The notes: a model not told the origin generated them from the sequence alone. A DNA stretch of 64,000 bases from Echinostoma caproni (GCA_900618425.1 UZAN01039493.1:17036-81035), one strand, 5' to 3'; shown: positions 10,310 to 22,024, numbered from the stretch's first letter. Translations and numbers: made by a program.

Positions 10310-10605
10310 ACAATGGCTTTGGATAATTGAGGAGGCGTACAACCACACATATCTTTCCGGTTGTGACAGTGGTCAACAGCTCGATTGGGCATCAAAGTAT
10401 GTTGGTCACCTAGGACGTTTGAACCCGTCCGAAAGGCGTATAATCCAATGGACTGGACACCGGTTCCCAATGGATTGCGGTTTTCGCACACCGCCCCATG
10501 GCCTTGCGGGTCAGACTTTGGGTAGCCGAAGGCTCCGGTCATGAATCCCTCAGGAAGATTCACCTGCCTTGGCCTGGGCAACCTGGCAGTATCCGGCCCA
10601 CAGGC
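10310..10605 (+). repeat. Dispersed repeat family A, copy 3 (longest)
   Basis: This is the most complete copy. A left part (TTTCCGGTTGTGACAGTGGT ... ATTGGGCATC) is shared with the copy at 56 kb. The core (TAATCCAATGGACTGGACAC ... GGTTCCCAATGGATTGCGG) is shared by all four. A right part (TGCCTTGGCCTGGGCAACCT) is shared with copy 2. Together the copies define an element of about 300 bases. No terminal repeats or poly-A tail are obvious. Confidence 0.8.
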
Positions 10606-10609
10606 AAAT

Positions 10610-13102
10610 CGTGAAACGTTTTCTCTTTTTCTAAAGATGTTTGTTCCGCGATGATTTTGGCGCACAGTCATAACTGTGACGTGTGTGAAATAATAATATC
10701 GTATAGGACTATTTTGCAATGGAAAGTTAAAACGCACGATTTCGTATCTTCGGTTGTTTCGGATTATGGAATAAGACTGCTCGTGATACACATCACGTAG
10801 GGAATGCGATCACTGATGTCTCCAAATAGAGAATGCGTGGAACACAGGCGTACTGATTGAGTTTTACTCGTTCCGTGTGAGCGGACTGTACGCAATGTAA
10901 GACAATGACCGTGTGAATTTTCCATGATAGATGTCTTCTCTTATTTCTGCTGGTAAACAGTGTTTCACTTTCCTTGAGTTCTATTGTATGTTTATTGTAT
11001 TATTTGTATTTGTATTGTATGTTTATTAGAAGGAGACTGGTTTCATTTATTGTTAATCTGACTTTTGCATTATGGGATATAACGCGATAAACATTAAAGT
11101 GTTGCGATATTTAAGTTAAAAATTGTCCATGATTATCAGAACCACTAATTTATTAATTGCTATGTTTTTGTAATTGTGTGTGATTATTCTCGACGTTATT
11201 CTCAATTATGAATTATCCAGAGTGAATGTAATATTTTAAATTTAGCCAATACTATCAAGTTATCATTTGGTAAATACTACGAAGCCATTCAAATATGGCA
11301 TCTTCCGGGTTAAAAGTAAAAAATTGATGATGAAAAAACAATTTACAACCATCATAAAGTGAAATTTCCACAAAACTCAGTGAGAACCAACTGAAAAGCA
11401 GGGTGAGAAGAGTATCTGACACCCACGAACATCCTATATTAGGCATTGTGCAATCTAATGATCATGTTACTCGACCAGCTTATACTATATGCTACGTCTT
11501 TCTGACGATTTCTTGACTCTGTCATTCATCAATGAAAAGACCGTGACAGAATAATCTCCACGCACAGAACATGCCTAATATCGTGCAAACGTAACTACAA
11601 TACCTTTAGAACAGTATGTACATAAATCGTGGCGTCCGTTTTGTTTTCATGGATCACACGAGATCGCGTTGAATCATAGTGCTCACCAAAAGATTTGTTA
11701 ACGAGCATTTTGCAATGGTTTAGTCAGAACTCATAAACATTATGACACAATGTACTTTGAGAAAATTTTGCATGCAACAGATGAGCAAGTTCTGACATAG
11801 GGTGTAGAGAGAAACGTTAAAAAGAATGGTATTCAAGTTTTATTCGAGGTCCGATAAGGTTGAGGGGAATATCCACTGGATGCATTCGAATTTGGTGGAA
11901 CTGAGATAAACCTGTGACCTTACAAGATGAAGTTCAGAACGTTTCGGCCAGTTCCACTGGAGTGCGTGTAATTACAGTGTGCCATAACATACATACATAC
12001 ATGTTTGTAGCCCTAGCATTCAAGCACCTTTGTTCGTCATGAAAATGACTGTCGGTATTCTATTTTGATAAAATAGTCGCGTCATGATAATAATCGTAAT
12101 TATAACAGTTTGTCTACCTATCGGCTTAACACAATGAGTTTTGAGATTTATTCTATCATCAGGTCTGTAATAACCATTACTAAATCATGCACGCCCTTTG
12201 AATGACTGTGCTACAATCCTGTGTTGTCGCAACTCATCGAATGAAAGATTTTTGTTTATGGCCTTTGTTCGCCGGTATAAGCGATCGGAATTACTTCTAC
12301 TTAAGCACTCATGGATTTACACTGCCATTTGATTGAGTTACACTTAATTCAAACCACCAGTAAACAGAAAAACGGAAACTTAGATATAACTTAATGACTA
12401 ATTATAATAACCACTCTAAATCACGTTATACTTAAGCGTTCAACTGTTCACGACTTTCTTTCCTAGACCGAAATGCTGGTAATTGATTCCAAATATGCCG
12501 TTTGGCACATTACGTAAGACAGCTCTATTATGTTGCAATTATGAAAAGAGCGATAACCAGATGTGATTCTGGCCCACGTATGTGCACCGCCTACGCATTT
12601 GTGTGGCGCACGCTGTCCTAGCCAAGCGGCATAATTTGGTGGATTCCGGTGGTAGTCAGGTAATCAGCTAACATGCTACTTGACTGAATTATTATGCCTT
12701 TTGAGTGACTTCAATGTTATTACTTTAGTTCGAATAGAGATGTGCACAATGCACACTAAATTATCACTGTGCTGTGAAATTGGCACTTTATTCGAGATGT
12801 TGATTCAATGATTTTCGGTCATATATTCCTCAGATCAACTGTCTTATGTAGACTTCAAGTTATCCATTCAAGTAATCCAATAAACGTGATTGGAAGATAC
12901 AAAATATTTCAATGTATAATGAAGTTTCACAACTTTGGTACACGAAAGAGACGAGTCTCCTATTTTAATGGCAGTTTTAAGTTTGTAAGGACGGTATACT
13001 GTGTAACATACGGTGGTCTTTCTATCACTGGCCAGTCCGAAGTGAAAAACGGTAGGAGTTAATTGTTTTAATATTCTCTCATGAATACTACCTTTAACTT
13101 AC
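10610..13102. other. Non-coding stretch
   Basis: No domain, RNA gene or named repeat was seen. There is a short CATA run at about 11987-12001. A plus-strand frame at 12808-13062 has no convincing splice edges. Confidence 0.45.
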
Positions 13103-13152
13103 CTTCTCACGTTCAGCAAAAAAAGGGAAATCTGACTGTGGTTTCCGGTGTA
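13103..13152 (-). CDS. Exon candidate, unknown minus-strand gene
   Basis: The acceptor ATTTTAG and the perfect donor AAG|GTAAGT bracket 50 bases. With entry phase 1 the peptide is HRKPQSDFPFFAEREK and the exit phase is 0. It joins in phase to 13678-13771 upstream and to 6814-6910 (or 7057-7160) downstream. It is short, so support comes from the splice sites and phase match. Confidence 0.4.
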
Positions 13153-13677
13153 CTAAAATAATGTGTTGTTTATCACAAAACGATACCATGTGGTCAATCA
13201 CGTGACTATTCATCGGCTTATTGTTGACTCAACTTCGGATTGCTCGTGACAATGTTGCTACGAGAGCAGGCGCCGCAGCTCACTCACCTAAATTGTATGA
13301 GCGGCTTCCACAAAGGATACAGTGAATTCTATAGGATTGAAAAACCAGAGGCATAAACCGTTGCGTCACTTTGTAGTGTCATCCACTAAATTTCCAAAAA
13401 CTGTTACACCAGCAACAAACTTAATACAACACAGATAAATAATCATTCTGGAGAACTTTCAATTGGTCGGGTTTCTCTCAGACTAAAACATGTTCAGTAG
13501 ATGAATCCAATCCAGAAATTGGATGACCTTTTATTTGAGACGGTATTTTGATCTTAAAATTGAGATTCGTTTTTTATTTTGAACTGTATATTAGTTTTTT
13601 CTTCCATATTTTACAAACCAATTTCGATCAATGCAAGAAATGCGTGAAATCAATAGACTGTTTAATATTATGCTTAC

Positions 13678-13771
13678 CTCCTACAAAGATGTTGGTCAAA
13701 CCCCTTTTCGTAAACATGGGGACACGCGGAAGTGGGGATTTGATGAACCAGAAACGGTTTAACAGTTCAGG
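13678..13771 (-). CDS. Exon candidate, unknown minus-strand gene
   Basis: A pyrimidine-rich tract ending GGTAG precedes 94 bases that are open only in phase 0, followed by GTAAGC. The peptide starts PELLNRFWFIKSPLPRVPMF and ends LTNIFVG, and exit phase is 1. It fits the next candidate at 13103-13152. The plus-strand frame over this region is a shadow. The protein is not recognised. Confidence 0.45.
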
Positions 13772-13873
13772 CTACCAAAATTAGTAGGGTGAACAGGTGA
13801 ACCAATAACTCATGTAAACAAGCCCATTAATTCCTGATGGAATGAATATGCGAATACTTATGGACTATGTAAC

Positions 13874-13998
13874 CTTGTTTTTGCATTTCTGTCTAACTGG
13901 CAAACGATATACAGGTAGTGGGGATCTCGCGTATCAAGCAGCTCGACCTGGTATTTTGCCGCCTGTCTGAATAGCCTTTGACTAGGCGATAGATCAAC
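13874..13998 (-). CDS. Exon candidate, unknown minus-strand gene
   Basis: A long pyrimidine tract ending TTTTCGTTCAG precedes 125 open bases on the minus strand. They encode VDLSPSQRLFRQAAKYQVEL followed by LDTRDPHYLYIVCQLDRNAK. The downstream donor GTTACA is weak and leaves phase 2; an internal GTTTGC would leave phase 0, as the next candidate (13678-13771) needs. The peptide has a real-protein look. It faintly recalls the N-terminal head of SAS-6-like proteins around DPHYLY, but that is not enough for a call. Confidence 0.45.
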
Positions 13999-15415
13999 CT
14001 GAACGAAAAATAATGAGAATGAAAGCATGAGGTCGGAACGGTCGATTGCCGGTAGTTCCGCCAATTTAAAGTACGTTTGTTGGCTTATCTGGCTTCAATA
14101 CGTTAATTATTCTGGGTTCCTTTTCGTTTGCCAGTGATACCGGCAAAATATGCTTGATTCATTTCATACAAACTTGCCGTGGTACCGAAATTCTGCTAAC
14201 GGCAATCGACAAAGGCGGAAACAATAAAAATTTGGTGTGTTTGTGTGTGTATTGCAAATGTATCATTCTGAAGTGAGAATACGGAAAAACAATTGAATTT
14301 TAATTATGATGTATTATTATTTGTGTCACTTTCTAAGTGGTTGAAGTCTCTCACATCCACCTTTGACTTTATTGATTATTTGTATGTTATTCCATTTTTA
14401 ACCCTAAAAAGCTGTCGTGTTAATAACAGTCAAAGGAATCCCGTCTTAGCTTATGTTGTGACTCGCATAATAAAATTGTGATCACTATTTTGGGTTTTAT
14501 TACTCAGGTAAATGTGAACTCGCCTTAAAATTTAGCCCTCGGTTTTGTTTCCATTCTATTGAGGTACAGTACAGAATTAGAGGTCACTAACATCAGGCGT
14601 GATGAAAGCAAGAGGAACATCTAAAAGCTCATTCTTGTGGATTGCATGTTCTACCTAGCGGAGATTTCGAATAGTTCAAAATGTCACATAAGGTTCACTA
14701 AAAATGGAAAATCGGCTCAAGAACAGTAAGTACATCAAAGAATTTGAAAACGTAAATTTAATAACTGCAACAAACTTCGAGGATCAGTCTCACACCGCCA
14801 CATACTATTATGGGTATAAGTTATCGAATGCGATATAGCATAATATCCTATACAAGTTTTATGCTAACATGACCTTGAATATAATATAACTAAAAAAATA
14901 TTGATGTCTTGGATAAAGCTTACCGGAGTGTTAGTTTGAAATCACCTCTTGGTGCGTTCAATTGAACTGTTTCCGGTTAATAGTGATAGGTTGGTTGCCT
15001 TTTTTATTATCCGCTTACCACGTCCGATTTTAATTCATTCTAATTAATTTGGGTCTGTACAAGTTTTAGTTATCATTAGATGTTTCAGGTTCTGATTGCT
15101 CCAACAGACTAATAAACAATATCCAGACGTCTTGTTGGCCTTTCCTACCCAATTGAATTCAATCTGAATGTTAACATTCACGTGTTACTCATGTAACGTA
15201 TTATTATCATGAGGGATCCGCAAAATGGTATGAAGTTTCGTAATATTTCTTTTATATTGTTATATTTTAGTTACTGTTGTTTCAGTTTACTCACAAAAAA
15301 GATGTAGTGCAACAAATGTAAGATGGTGAAAAGATTGTATTATTTGGACTAACTATCTAAAAGCCATAAGCTTTCTTCTGCAGGAACATGTTTTAATTGC
15401 TTCAATGTAAACAGG

Positions 15416-15417
<2 letters not shown>
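13999..15417. other. Non-coding stretch
   Basis: Nothing convincing is seen. A 43-base minus-strand segment at 14924-14966 with a GTAAGC donor is open but has a poor acceptor and does not fit the phase of its neighbours. Confidence 0.4.

Positions 15418-15459
<42 letters not shown>
15418..15459. repeat. (TA)n microsatellite
   Basis: About 21 uninterrupted TA units. Confidence 0.95.
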
Positions 15460-15460
<1 letters not shown>

Positions 15461-16465
15461 GATGACCTGGGAGGATCTCAGCTACAGTGTGAATCCATCG
15501 ACCCAACCTCAGATAAAACCCGACACCCATAGATGGAACACAACTGTACTGTGCAATTGATTACATAATCAGACCGTTTTACTCAATTTTATATGATATC
15601 AGATCTCATTTTTGCAAGCAGTTTACAATCAATACAATGAACTCATTTCAGAACTAGGCTCTGGGATTATGACTCAATGGGTAAAATTCCGAACACAAAT
15701 CTACAATTTTAACGTGATCAAGCAGTCTGCTGCTACTCACAAATGGGCGAGATTTTCCTGAGCTTGAAGGGCACATGGTTAAATGTGATGGGCGTCTTAT
15801 TGGAATCGAACTTGCCCGGAATACTTTATCTACAATGGATATGTTCTATGTTTTGTATCCATGCTCATACTAGTCTAAGGGCCCAAAGATCAAATGGAGA
15901 ACAACTATTGTGGTATTCGAGGTCGTTGATTACGTGGATGCAGATCGAGGATCCTGTTGAGCCAAGACAATGCGTGCCTTACAATAGGACAAGATGTTAT
16001 AAACCTCATTGACAAATGAGAAGAAATAAAAATGATTCAGGAGAGGAAAGTTTAAGGAGTACTACTGTTAACTCTAATTGATAGTTTTCTTAGATAAGCA
16101 AAATAAATGAAAATTTTCCTTTACATTCAAGTAAACCTACTTTTAGCTTGCTTTAGGGCGTATTAAACTTGATTTCCAAAACGTTTAGCTGGTTTTATGT
16201 TTTTACTACTCGTGAGTAGTTAAAATCTCCCGACACACTTGGTCTTCAGTTGAGTTCGCTCACGACGGAAATTTTTCAAACAATAATAGATGAGGTCCAA
16301 GGAGTCCAATTTTACGATTGACAGAACTCTGTATTAGTTCTTTTGTGGTTCCGAAATTCGTAAATTTGGCCTCGATTGACAGTTTTTCCGAATTTGTGAT
16401 CCAACTGTTTTAACTCATTGTAAACAAATTATGTTGAAGCGTGTTGTTCAAATGTGAAGTAATAA
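15460..16465. other. Non-coding stretch with one plus-strand frame
   Basis: A frame at 15743-16012 has no splice edges or domain. Its other strand contains a tRNA B-box-like string (AGTTCGATTCCA near 15808-15819), so it could be an old SINE remnant. A small perfect palindrome (ACTACTCGTGAGTAGT) lies at about 16205-16220. Confidence 0.35.
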
Positions 16466-16560
16466 TGTTAGTGACACAGCGAAGTCGGTAGAAAATTATA
16501 TTTTCCGACGTGGCTAACCTTTCTAAAGACAGGTTGCACAATCAGATGGCCCAGAAGAAA
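16466..16560 (+). repeat. Dispersed repeat family B, copy 3 (diverged)
   Basis: It contains GACACAGCGAAGTCGGTAGA, then CGACGTGGC, AGGTTGCACAATCAGATGGC and CAGAAG in the same order as copies 1 and 2. It abuts the left end of the Penelope inverted repeat. Confidence 0.55.
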
Positions 16561-16580
16561 GGAAAACACTTTAAACAATA

Positions 16581-16944
16581 TTTCATCGTGTGTGTGTGTG
16601 TGTCTGTCTCTCTGTGTTTTGTGTGTGTGGTGGGCTGAATGTTTCGTTGTCTGTCATACTAACTTCCATTATCAGATGGGGTCAAGTGGCACCGGGACCT
16701 TTAACGTGATCACGCGTTACGGATGTTAGGGTAGTCCAAATGCTCGGGATTTCGATTCCGTCGTTTCTGTTGACACATGCAGAGTAGGTGTTAATGGCCA
16801 AAGCTTCGGCATACGAGCGTTTAGTGCATGTTCAAGATCCGATTTGGAGTATTTTCGGGTTGTCGTAGTCTATAGTGTGACCTTCGGTTATGGCGTTGAG
16901 AGCAATCGTTGAGTCTCGTTCTAGTTTTGCCAGAGTTGCTTTGT
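16581..16944 (+). repeat. Left arm of Penelope-associated inverted repeat
   Basis: This segment is the reverse complement of 17625-17994. As far as I can compare by eye, the arms agree base for base except for length and sequence changes in the (GT)n/(AC)n tract near the outer end. The arm contains the last coding bases of the minus-strand Penelope fragment, its stop codon and about 250 bases of 3' untranslated sequence, starting TTTCATCG. The spacer between arms is 680 bases. Confidence 0.9.
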
Positions 16945-17209
16945 CCGTAGGCCGGTGTTTTCCTTTTCTCTTGTGTTCGGTGGTTGTTGTCTCAAGTCGT
17001 CTGCTGGGGTATCTGATGTATTCTGCGGGGCAGTCTTCACAACCGATTTTGCAAATGCAGTTGTTTTGATCTTGCAATTCGACCGCTTCTTTGGCTTTCA
17101 GGAGATGGCGTTTTAGCGTGTTGTCAACCCGAAAGAATGTGCGTATGTCGAGATCACCGAGAATCTTTCTGATGCATTTTGGTTTGCTCGTATTGTGAAA
17201 AACATTGAG
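16832..17209 (-). pseudogene. Penelope-like element: GIY-YIG endonuclease end
   Basis: The minus-strand frame runs about 125 codons. It starts with the linker after reverse transcriptase (IRTFFRVDNTLKRHLLKAKE). Next comes NNCICKIGCEDCPAEYIRY, the Cys-rich start of the Penelope-type GIY-YIG domain, in which YIRYPSRRL replaces the usual YIGxTxRxL. A conserved TEHKRK follows and the end is GHTIDYDNPKILQIGS before a stop. The domain nicks target DNA for retrotransposition. The reverse transcriptase is missing on this side (5' truncation at about 17210). The key second motif residue Gly is changed to Arg, so it is probably inactive. Confidence 0.85.
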
Positions 17210-17344
17210 CTAGAAATTGGTGATATTAGCCAGCTTTGATGTGGTTTCTCAGTACAGAAGTGTTCCCATAAACGAGCGATTACGTTTTCTACATTCTTTA
17301 CTGATATCTGATTTCACACTAGGAGAACGAACTTCTTTACCCCA

Positions 17345-17737
17345 TGAGAAATTATTACTGGTGTAGAAATGTGCCTAATGTTAACTTTATTTACTTTCAA
17401 ACACGATTTGTACAGAGAAACCAATAATGCTGCCATAGAATCTCCCCTCTCCCATTGTAGCCAGCCACTTTCTACATTCGATCGAATCAAATGCACGCTC
17501 CAGTTTTCATATGCCACCACGTTTGTATGTCAGATACGTAGACGATACTTTTGTCATTATTAAGTCATAACACGCACATGCGTTTCTTGATTGTCTAAAC
17601 AAACAGTGCAACTCCATCAATTCCACAAAGCAACTCTGGCAAAACTAGAACGAGACTCAACGATTGCTCTCAACGCCATAACCGAAGGTCACACTATAGA
17701 CTACGACAACCCGAAAATACTCCAAATCGGATCTTGA
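17345..17737 (+). pseudogene. Penelope-like element: reverse transcriptase fragment fused to endonuclease tail
   Basis: On the plus strand a frame reads LFTFKHDLYRETNNAAIESP (17385-17450), the degraded counterpart of the RT motif '...YRQxxGVAMGSPLSP'. After a frameshift comes YVRYVDDTFVIIKS (about 17525-17564), with the catalytic YVDD intact, then a stop and AHAFLDCLNKQCNSINST. At 17625 the sequence jumps to the last 37 codons of the endonuclease (KATLAKLERD ... ILQIGS, stop at 17735-17737), skipping the linker and the GIY-YIG core. This jump coincides with the inner edge of the inverted repeat. The copy is dead. Confidence 0.85.
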
Positions 17738-17994
17738 ACATGCACTAAACGCTCGTATGCCGAAGCTTTGGCCATTAACACCTACTCTGCATGTGTCAAC
17801 AGAAACGACGGAATCGAAATCCCGAGCATTTGGACTACCCTAACATCCGTAACGCGTGATCACGTTAAAGGTCCCGGTGCCACTTGACCCCATCTGATAA
17901 TGGAAGTTAGTATGACAGACAACGAAACATTCAGCCCACCACACACACAAAACACAGAGAGACAGACACACACACAAACACACACACGATGAAA
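17625..17994 (-). repeat. Right arm of Penelope-associated inverted repeat
   Basis: Mirror of 16581-16944. The outer end is CGATGAAA after an AC-rich tract. Both arms contain the 3' end of the element, so the two copies point 5' end to 5' end. Confidence 0.9.
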
Positions 17995-18371
17995 TGGGAG
18001 TTAGTGTGCAAACTCAGACTCAATCGAATTTTTTCCTTCCATAGAAGAAGGTACGTACTCCTCCTGACCACAAGAGGTTCAATTGAAGCCTTGTGTTCGC
18101 CTTCTTCCTAAATTTAGTCAAAAATCCTCATCATTTCACAACTGTTGCTGACCGTATGTTTATACATTCATCTGTTAACCGGTTCTAACGACTTGAGCAG
18201 TTGGTACGTCAAACAGAAGATAAGACTGAGGGGTACACCTGCCTTTTGGATATTCAGAAAATCATAATGTTGTGGTATCTGGGTTCCCCTATTCTTCAGA
18301 CATCAGACGGTGTTCTGATAGATGAAGTAACCCTTTATTATAAACTAAACTTTCGGATTTTTTTATTCCAG

Positions 18372-18420
18372 CCATTGGAAGATATCACCAGTCTCAGCTT
18401 GCAAAAGACTTTCGGGGTCA
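18372..18420 (+). CDS. Exon candidate, plus-strand gene (early part)
   Basis: The acceptor TTTTTTTATTCCAG and donor GTAAGG are both strong. In phase 0 the 49 bases read PLEDITSLSLQKTFGV and exit in phase 1, matching the exit of 7726-7877 and the entry of 19683-19769. All three frames are open, so phase fit and splice strength are the only support. Confidence 0.4.
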
Positions 18421-19682
18421 GTAAGGGTGCGCTCAATCTTTCATTGATCATCCGTACGATGCAACCACATGGCATAAGATCCTTTAGCAGAGTAAAAATT
18501 AACCAAACAGGAATGTGCGTTTGTTTCCTCTGGAACAATTGTATGTTCAAGGGCAGGCACTTGTTTTGATGATGTATTGCTGTAAGGACGATCTTAGTCA
18601 ACCACTTCTGTTCAGGAAGATTAGGAATACTTTTCGTTCTTCAGATGATAATTAATAAATTTTAGAAATAAATCCTACTATCTTCTGGTTGTAACGCTCT
18701 CCAATCATGTTCTACTTTGCGTTGGAAAAAGATAAGTACTTATTGGCAAACCTCCTGAAACATGTTCCCAAATGCAATGGATTTTCCAGAGACACTCTTG
18801 AAAACGAAATGACTGGTAGACAACTGAATGTACTTGGAAAGTTTGATTCTCAAATAATATCGATTACGAATGGTGTAACATACAGTGAACTTTTGAAAGT
18901 CATATCCGCGCTATACAAGTTCAAGGTGTCAACGTTTATCCCCATGTACAGCTGAAGAATATCGCGTTCAATGTTTGCCCCATCTCATCCCTCTGCTTGC
19001 AGTAGATAAACAGTTTCCATCTCTTTCTTAGTTGAAAAACTATTTTTTGATTTATTTCAATTTTATTTTGCCGTATTAAGTCACTTATCAATATTCAACT
19101 GGCCAAAATCTACACATTGTTTAATACCTAAATTTTTTGTCAGAAACGAGTGTCAGGTGCAGTTGAGTTATTCATAGTTTGATACGCATCACAGATTTGA
19201 GACAATGAATCTTATTGCGTGTTCATGAAAAGAGTTGTGCATAGATTGCATACAGCTTCTGAAATATACAGAAAATAATTCAAACCTGATTTGAGCAACA
19301 TTTTATTGTTTTTGTCTCTCAATTCTTGTTAGAGTATTGAACAACTCAAGTTTATTCTTTCCACAGTAGCAATTAATTCCTAACGTGCACGTGAGTTAAC
19401 CAGTATTCATAGCACCCTGAAAGAATCCTCCCATAAACAGATCTCATAGGTCGGGTATTTGCTCCGTAATCGTAATTAGTTCTGATGAGAATTTTGGCAT
19501 TAATCGAGGTTGACATGACCTGAATGTTTGTTCGTTAGACAGTAATACAACCAAATTCAGAAAAAGTACAACGGCTATATGAATCGAACTGAGCTCCACA
19601 TACGTGAGAGCATTTGAGGGTAAGGTTACTGGTGGTTGGCTGGTACGGCTGATTTCAGTTACACAAGGCTTCTCACTTGCAG

Positions 19683-19769
19683 TATGTTCGGCGATCAACT
19701 CTATAGCGGATAGCGAAAAGCTGCGATCTATTCCCTCGGCAAAGATGAACTCTGTCATCCAAAACGAGA
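19683..19769 (+). CDS. Exon candidate, plus-strand gene (early part)
   Basis: Acceptor TTCTCACTTGCAG and donor GTGAGT bracket 87 bases open only with entry phase 1. The peptide is CSAINSIADSEKLRSIPSAK followed by MNSVIQNE, and exit phase is 1. The composition (Ser, Asn, Ile) resembles the later exons of the plus-strand gene. It can join directly to 24132-24268 (entry phase 1). Confidence 0.45.
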
Positions 19770-19955
19770 GTGAGTCACATTCCGTTGAGAATAATTTATC
19801 GGTATGGCAACGGATGATTTATCACTCTGCTGTGAACTTTGGTAAAAATATTTTCAGATGCTCTTGGTGGTGTGCGGTACTTCCTAACATCTTACGTTAC
19901 ATATAAAAACTGAATACCTTGCTTATTATTTAGTGATGCTTTACCAACAAAACAG

Positions 19956-20156
19956 GTGAAGTTAAAGTTAACTGAAATTATTTCGTTCGAATCTGGGCAT
20001 GAACTGAGACAATTTTTTCACATGGTACTAAAATCATATGGGTGGCATGCAATTAGTACATTCAACCAGCAGAATTGGTTACTGTTAAAACGTAAATGTA
20101 ATCAAAGCACATTGAAAAAATTACGTGAATTCAATGGAACTAAACAAGGGCTTTAA
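19956..20156 (+). other. Isolated open frame, unassigned
   Basis: A frame of 66 codons after ACAAAACAG includes HELRQFFHMVLKSYGWHAIS and a Lys-rich tail. No good donor follows and the acceptor is weak. I do not recognise it. It may be chance. Confidence 0.15.
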
Positions 20157-20868
20157 CGTAGCAAGTTGAAAAAATATTATTTATTGAAATTGTTCGACAT
20201 TGTGTGAGTAATTACCCACAAGTGATTTATTTACGTTCATTCTATTACTGTTGGGATGAAAACGTATGACACAGAGAGAGATTTTGTGTCGATTTTAGGT
20301 ATCTACGGTACCGAGAAGTTTAAATCGAAAGCAATTGTTATTCTTTTGAGGCTCTAATTAGCAGAATGTTTGTTATAGAAGTTGACATCGGATTAGCACT
20401 CTGTCATTATAAGGACATGGACTTACTCCTGGAAATTACAGTGACAAGCAGTGCTTGATCATGCCCCCATTGACTGACTCATTGTGAACTCCTTTAAGTT
20501 GTAGGCTAGGTTTGATCTCTTTCCGTGGTAAGCCTTATTCACCCGTAGTTAGCGGCTTGAGATGAAAAATATGTACATGGTAACTGCAAATTTAACGGCC
20601 TGAAGAAGCATCACAACCGGAGAGAGCAAAGTGCAAATCAATTCGTTATTAGTATAATGCAACGTATTCCAAAGAAACATACACGTACAACGATATATCC
20701 GAGGTCTCAACAGATATATAAGGCTCAAGATGGATTCCCAGTCGTACTACTGAAGATACAATCAGTACTTTCAAGTCATTGATGAACACCGCAGATTGAC
20801 GGGCAGCTTGCACAGGAAGGAAAGCAAACTGCGGTTTTGACTATAACTTGTTTCAACGACTTTTCTAT

Positions 20869-21938
20869 AACTTTTCAACTTCAAGTGAATCCAACTAATA
20901 AAATTCCACCTAGAACCCAACAAAGTGCTTGGTTATTCTGCCGTCACACGTCACCGATTTTTCCAAGTCTATTAAAATTAATCCAGTCGAATTGAATTGA
21001 TTTCCCCATAGAAAATCGAAAGAACTTTTGTGTCAGTTACCGAGAAAGGATGAAATTCGGTGGGGTAAGGTTTGACTGTTTGTCAACCCCGCGGCCTCAA
21101 CCGTTTACGTTCTGTCCGTGACCGATGATCGTGTGAACGTTAGACGCGACTGAACAAACCCAGTGGTAATTGGCCTCGGTCGGCAGAATAAGAAAGTGAA
21201 TCATGTCAAAATGGATCGATAAATCGGTCACCATGCTCGGGCGTGAATGTGGGAGTGAATCATTGCATGAGTGGGTTCAGTTTAGGCTCGCACTAACCAA
21301 TGAGTAAATTCTATGGAAGCAGAGATCCCATCAACTAACACTGATTCCTTTTAATCAAATGCAATCGGCATTGAGATACACACTTGACAAGATACTTAAC
21401 AAGAGTACTAGGATAGATGGAATTACCAGTATTTCACTCGATTAGCTAGCTTATATTTGAACACGTTTACCAGCTAACCGAGATTACATTTTGTCCCTGT
21501 AACTCCCAGATATGGGTTATTGAGAGCCTAGACTGAACCCAATCATGCAATGATACATTCCAACATTCACGTTTGGGCATGGTGACCGATTTGTTGATTC
21601 ATTTTGACGTGATTTGCTTCGTTGCCCAGGAGATCGAGGTAGGGTTGATTCATTCACGTCTTTAACGCACACTTGATCAATGGTCACGAACATGACGTCC
21701 CCGGGTGGACTGAGGGGGGGGGCGGGTGGGAATCGAACAATCAAGCCCTCCGAAACTCTCATCCTTGTTCGGTAACTCACAAAAAATACTTTCATTTGTC
21801 TACGGAGAAATCAGTTCACTCCGATTGGACGGAATTTTGATAGAACTAGCCCTATAGATGACGTGTGACGGCAGAATAACCAAGCTCTTTGTTGAATTCT
21901 TGGTGGAGTGCAACTGATTGGATTCATTTGAAGTTACA
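20869..21938. repeat. Long diverged inverted repeat (fold-back element)
   Basis: The left arm (about 20869-21300) and right arm (about 21513-21938) are reverse complements with moderate divergence. Shared strings include GCTTGGTTATTCTGCCGTCA, AAATCGGTCACCATGC and GGGTTCAGT(T/C)TAGGCTC. The spacer is about 210 bases. The right arm contains, on its minus strand, a tRNA T-arm-like string (TTGTTCGATTCCCACCC) and a run of eight G at 21715-21722. No coding capacity was seen. It could be a fold-back transposon, two opposed solo LTRs or opposed SINE-like units. Confidence 0.8.
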
Positions 21939-22005
21939 ACGGATTCACTTGAAGTCTCAAAGATATGCAATCTTGGGGAGAATGTTATCTCTGCTTCCTT
22001 TATAC

Positions 22006-22024
22006 GCATATATATATATATATG
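22006..22024. repeat. (AT)n microsatellite
   Basis: About nine AT units just outside the right arm of the fold-back repeat. Confidence 0.9.

Noticed and set aside
13117..13147. Plus-strand 31-base exon between GTTCAG and GTGTAC
   Set aside because: It overlaps a minus-strand candidate with far better splice sites (13103-13152), and the donor is weak.
13288..13328. Minus-strand 41-base exon with strong edges (CCTATAG, TTTAG|GTGAGT)
   Set aside because: No open frame joins it to both neighbours without a stop or phase break; possibly a cryptic or skipped exon.
14924..14966. Minus-strand 43-base exon ending GTAAGC
   Set aside because: Poor acceptor, and exit phase 2 does not fit the next candidate at 13998.
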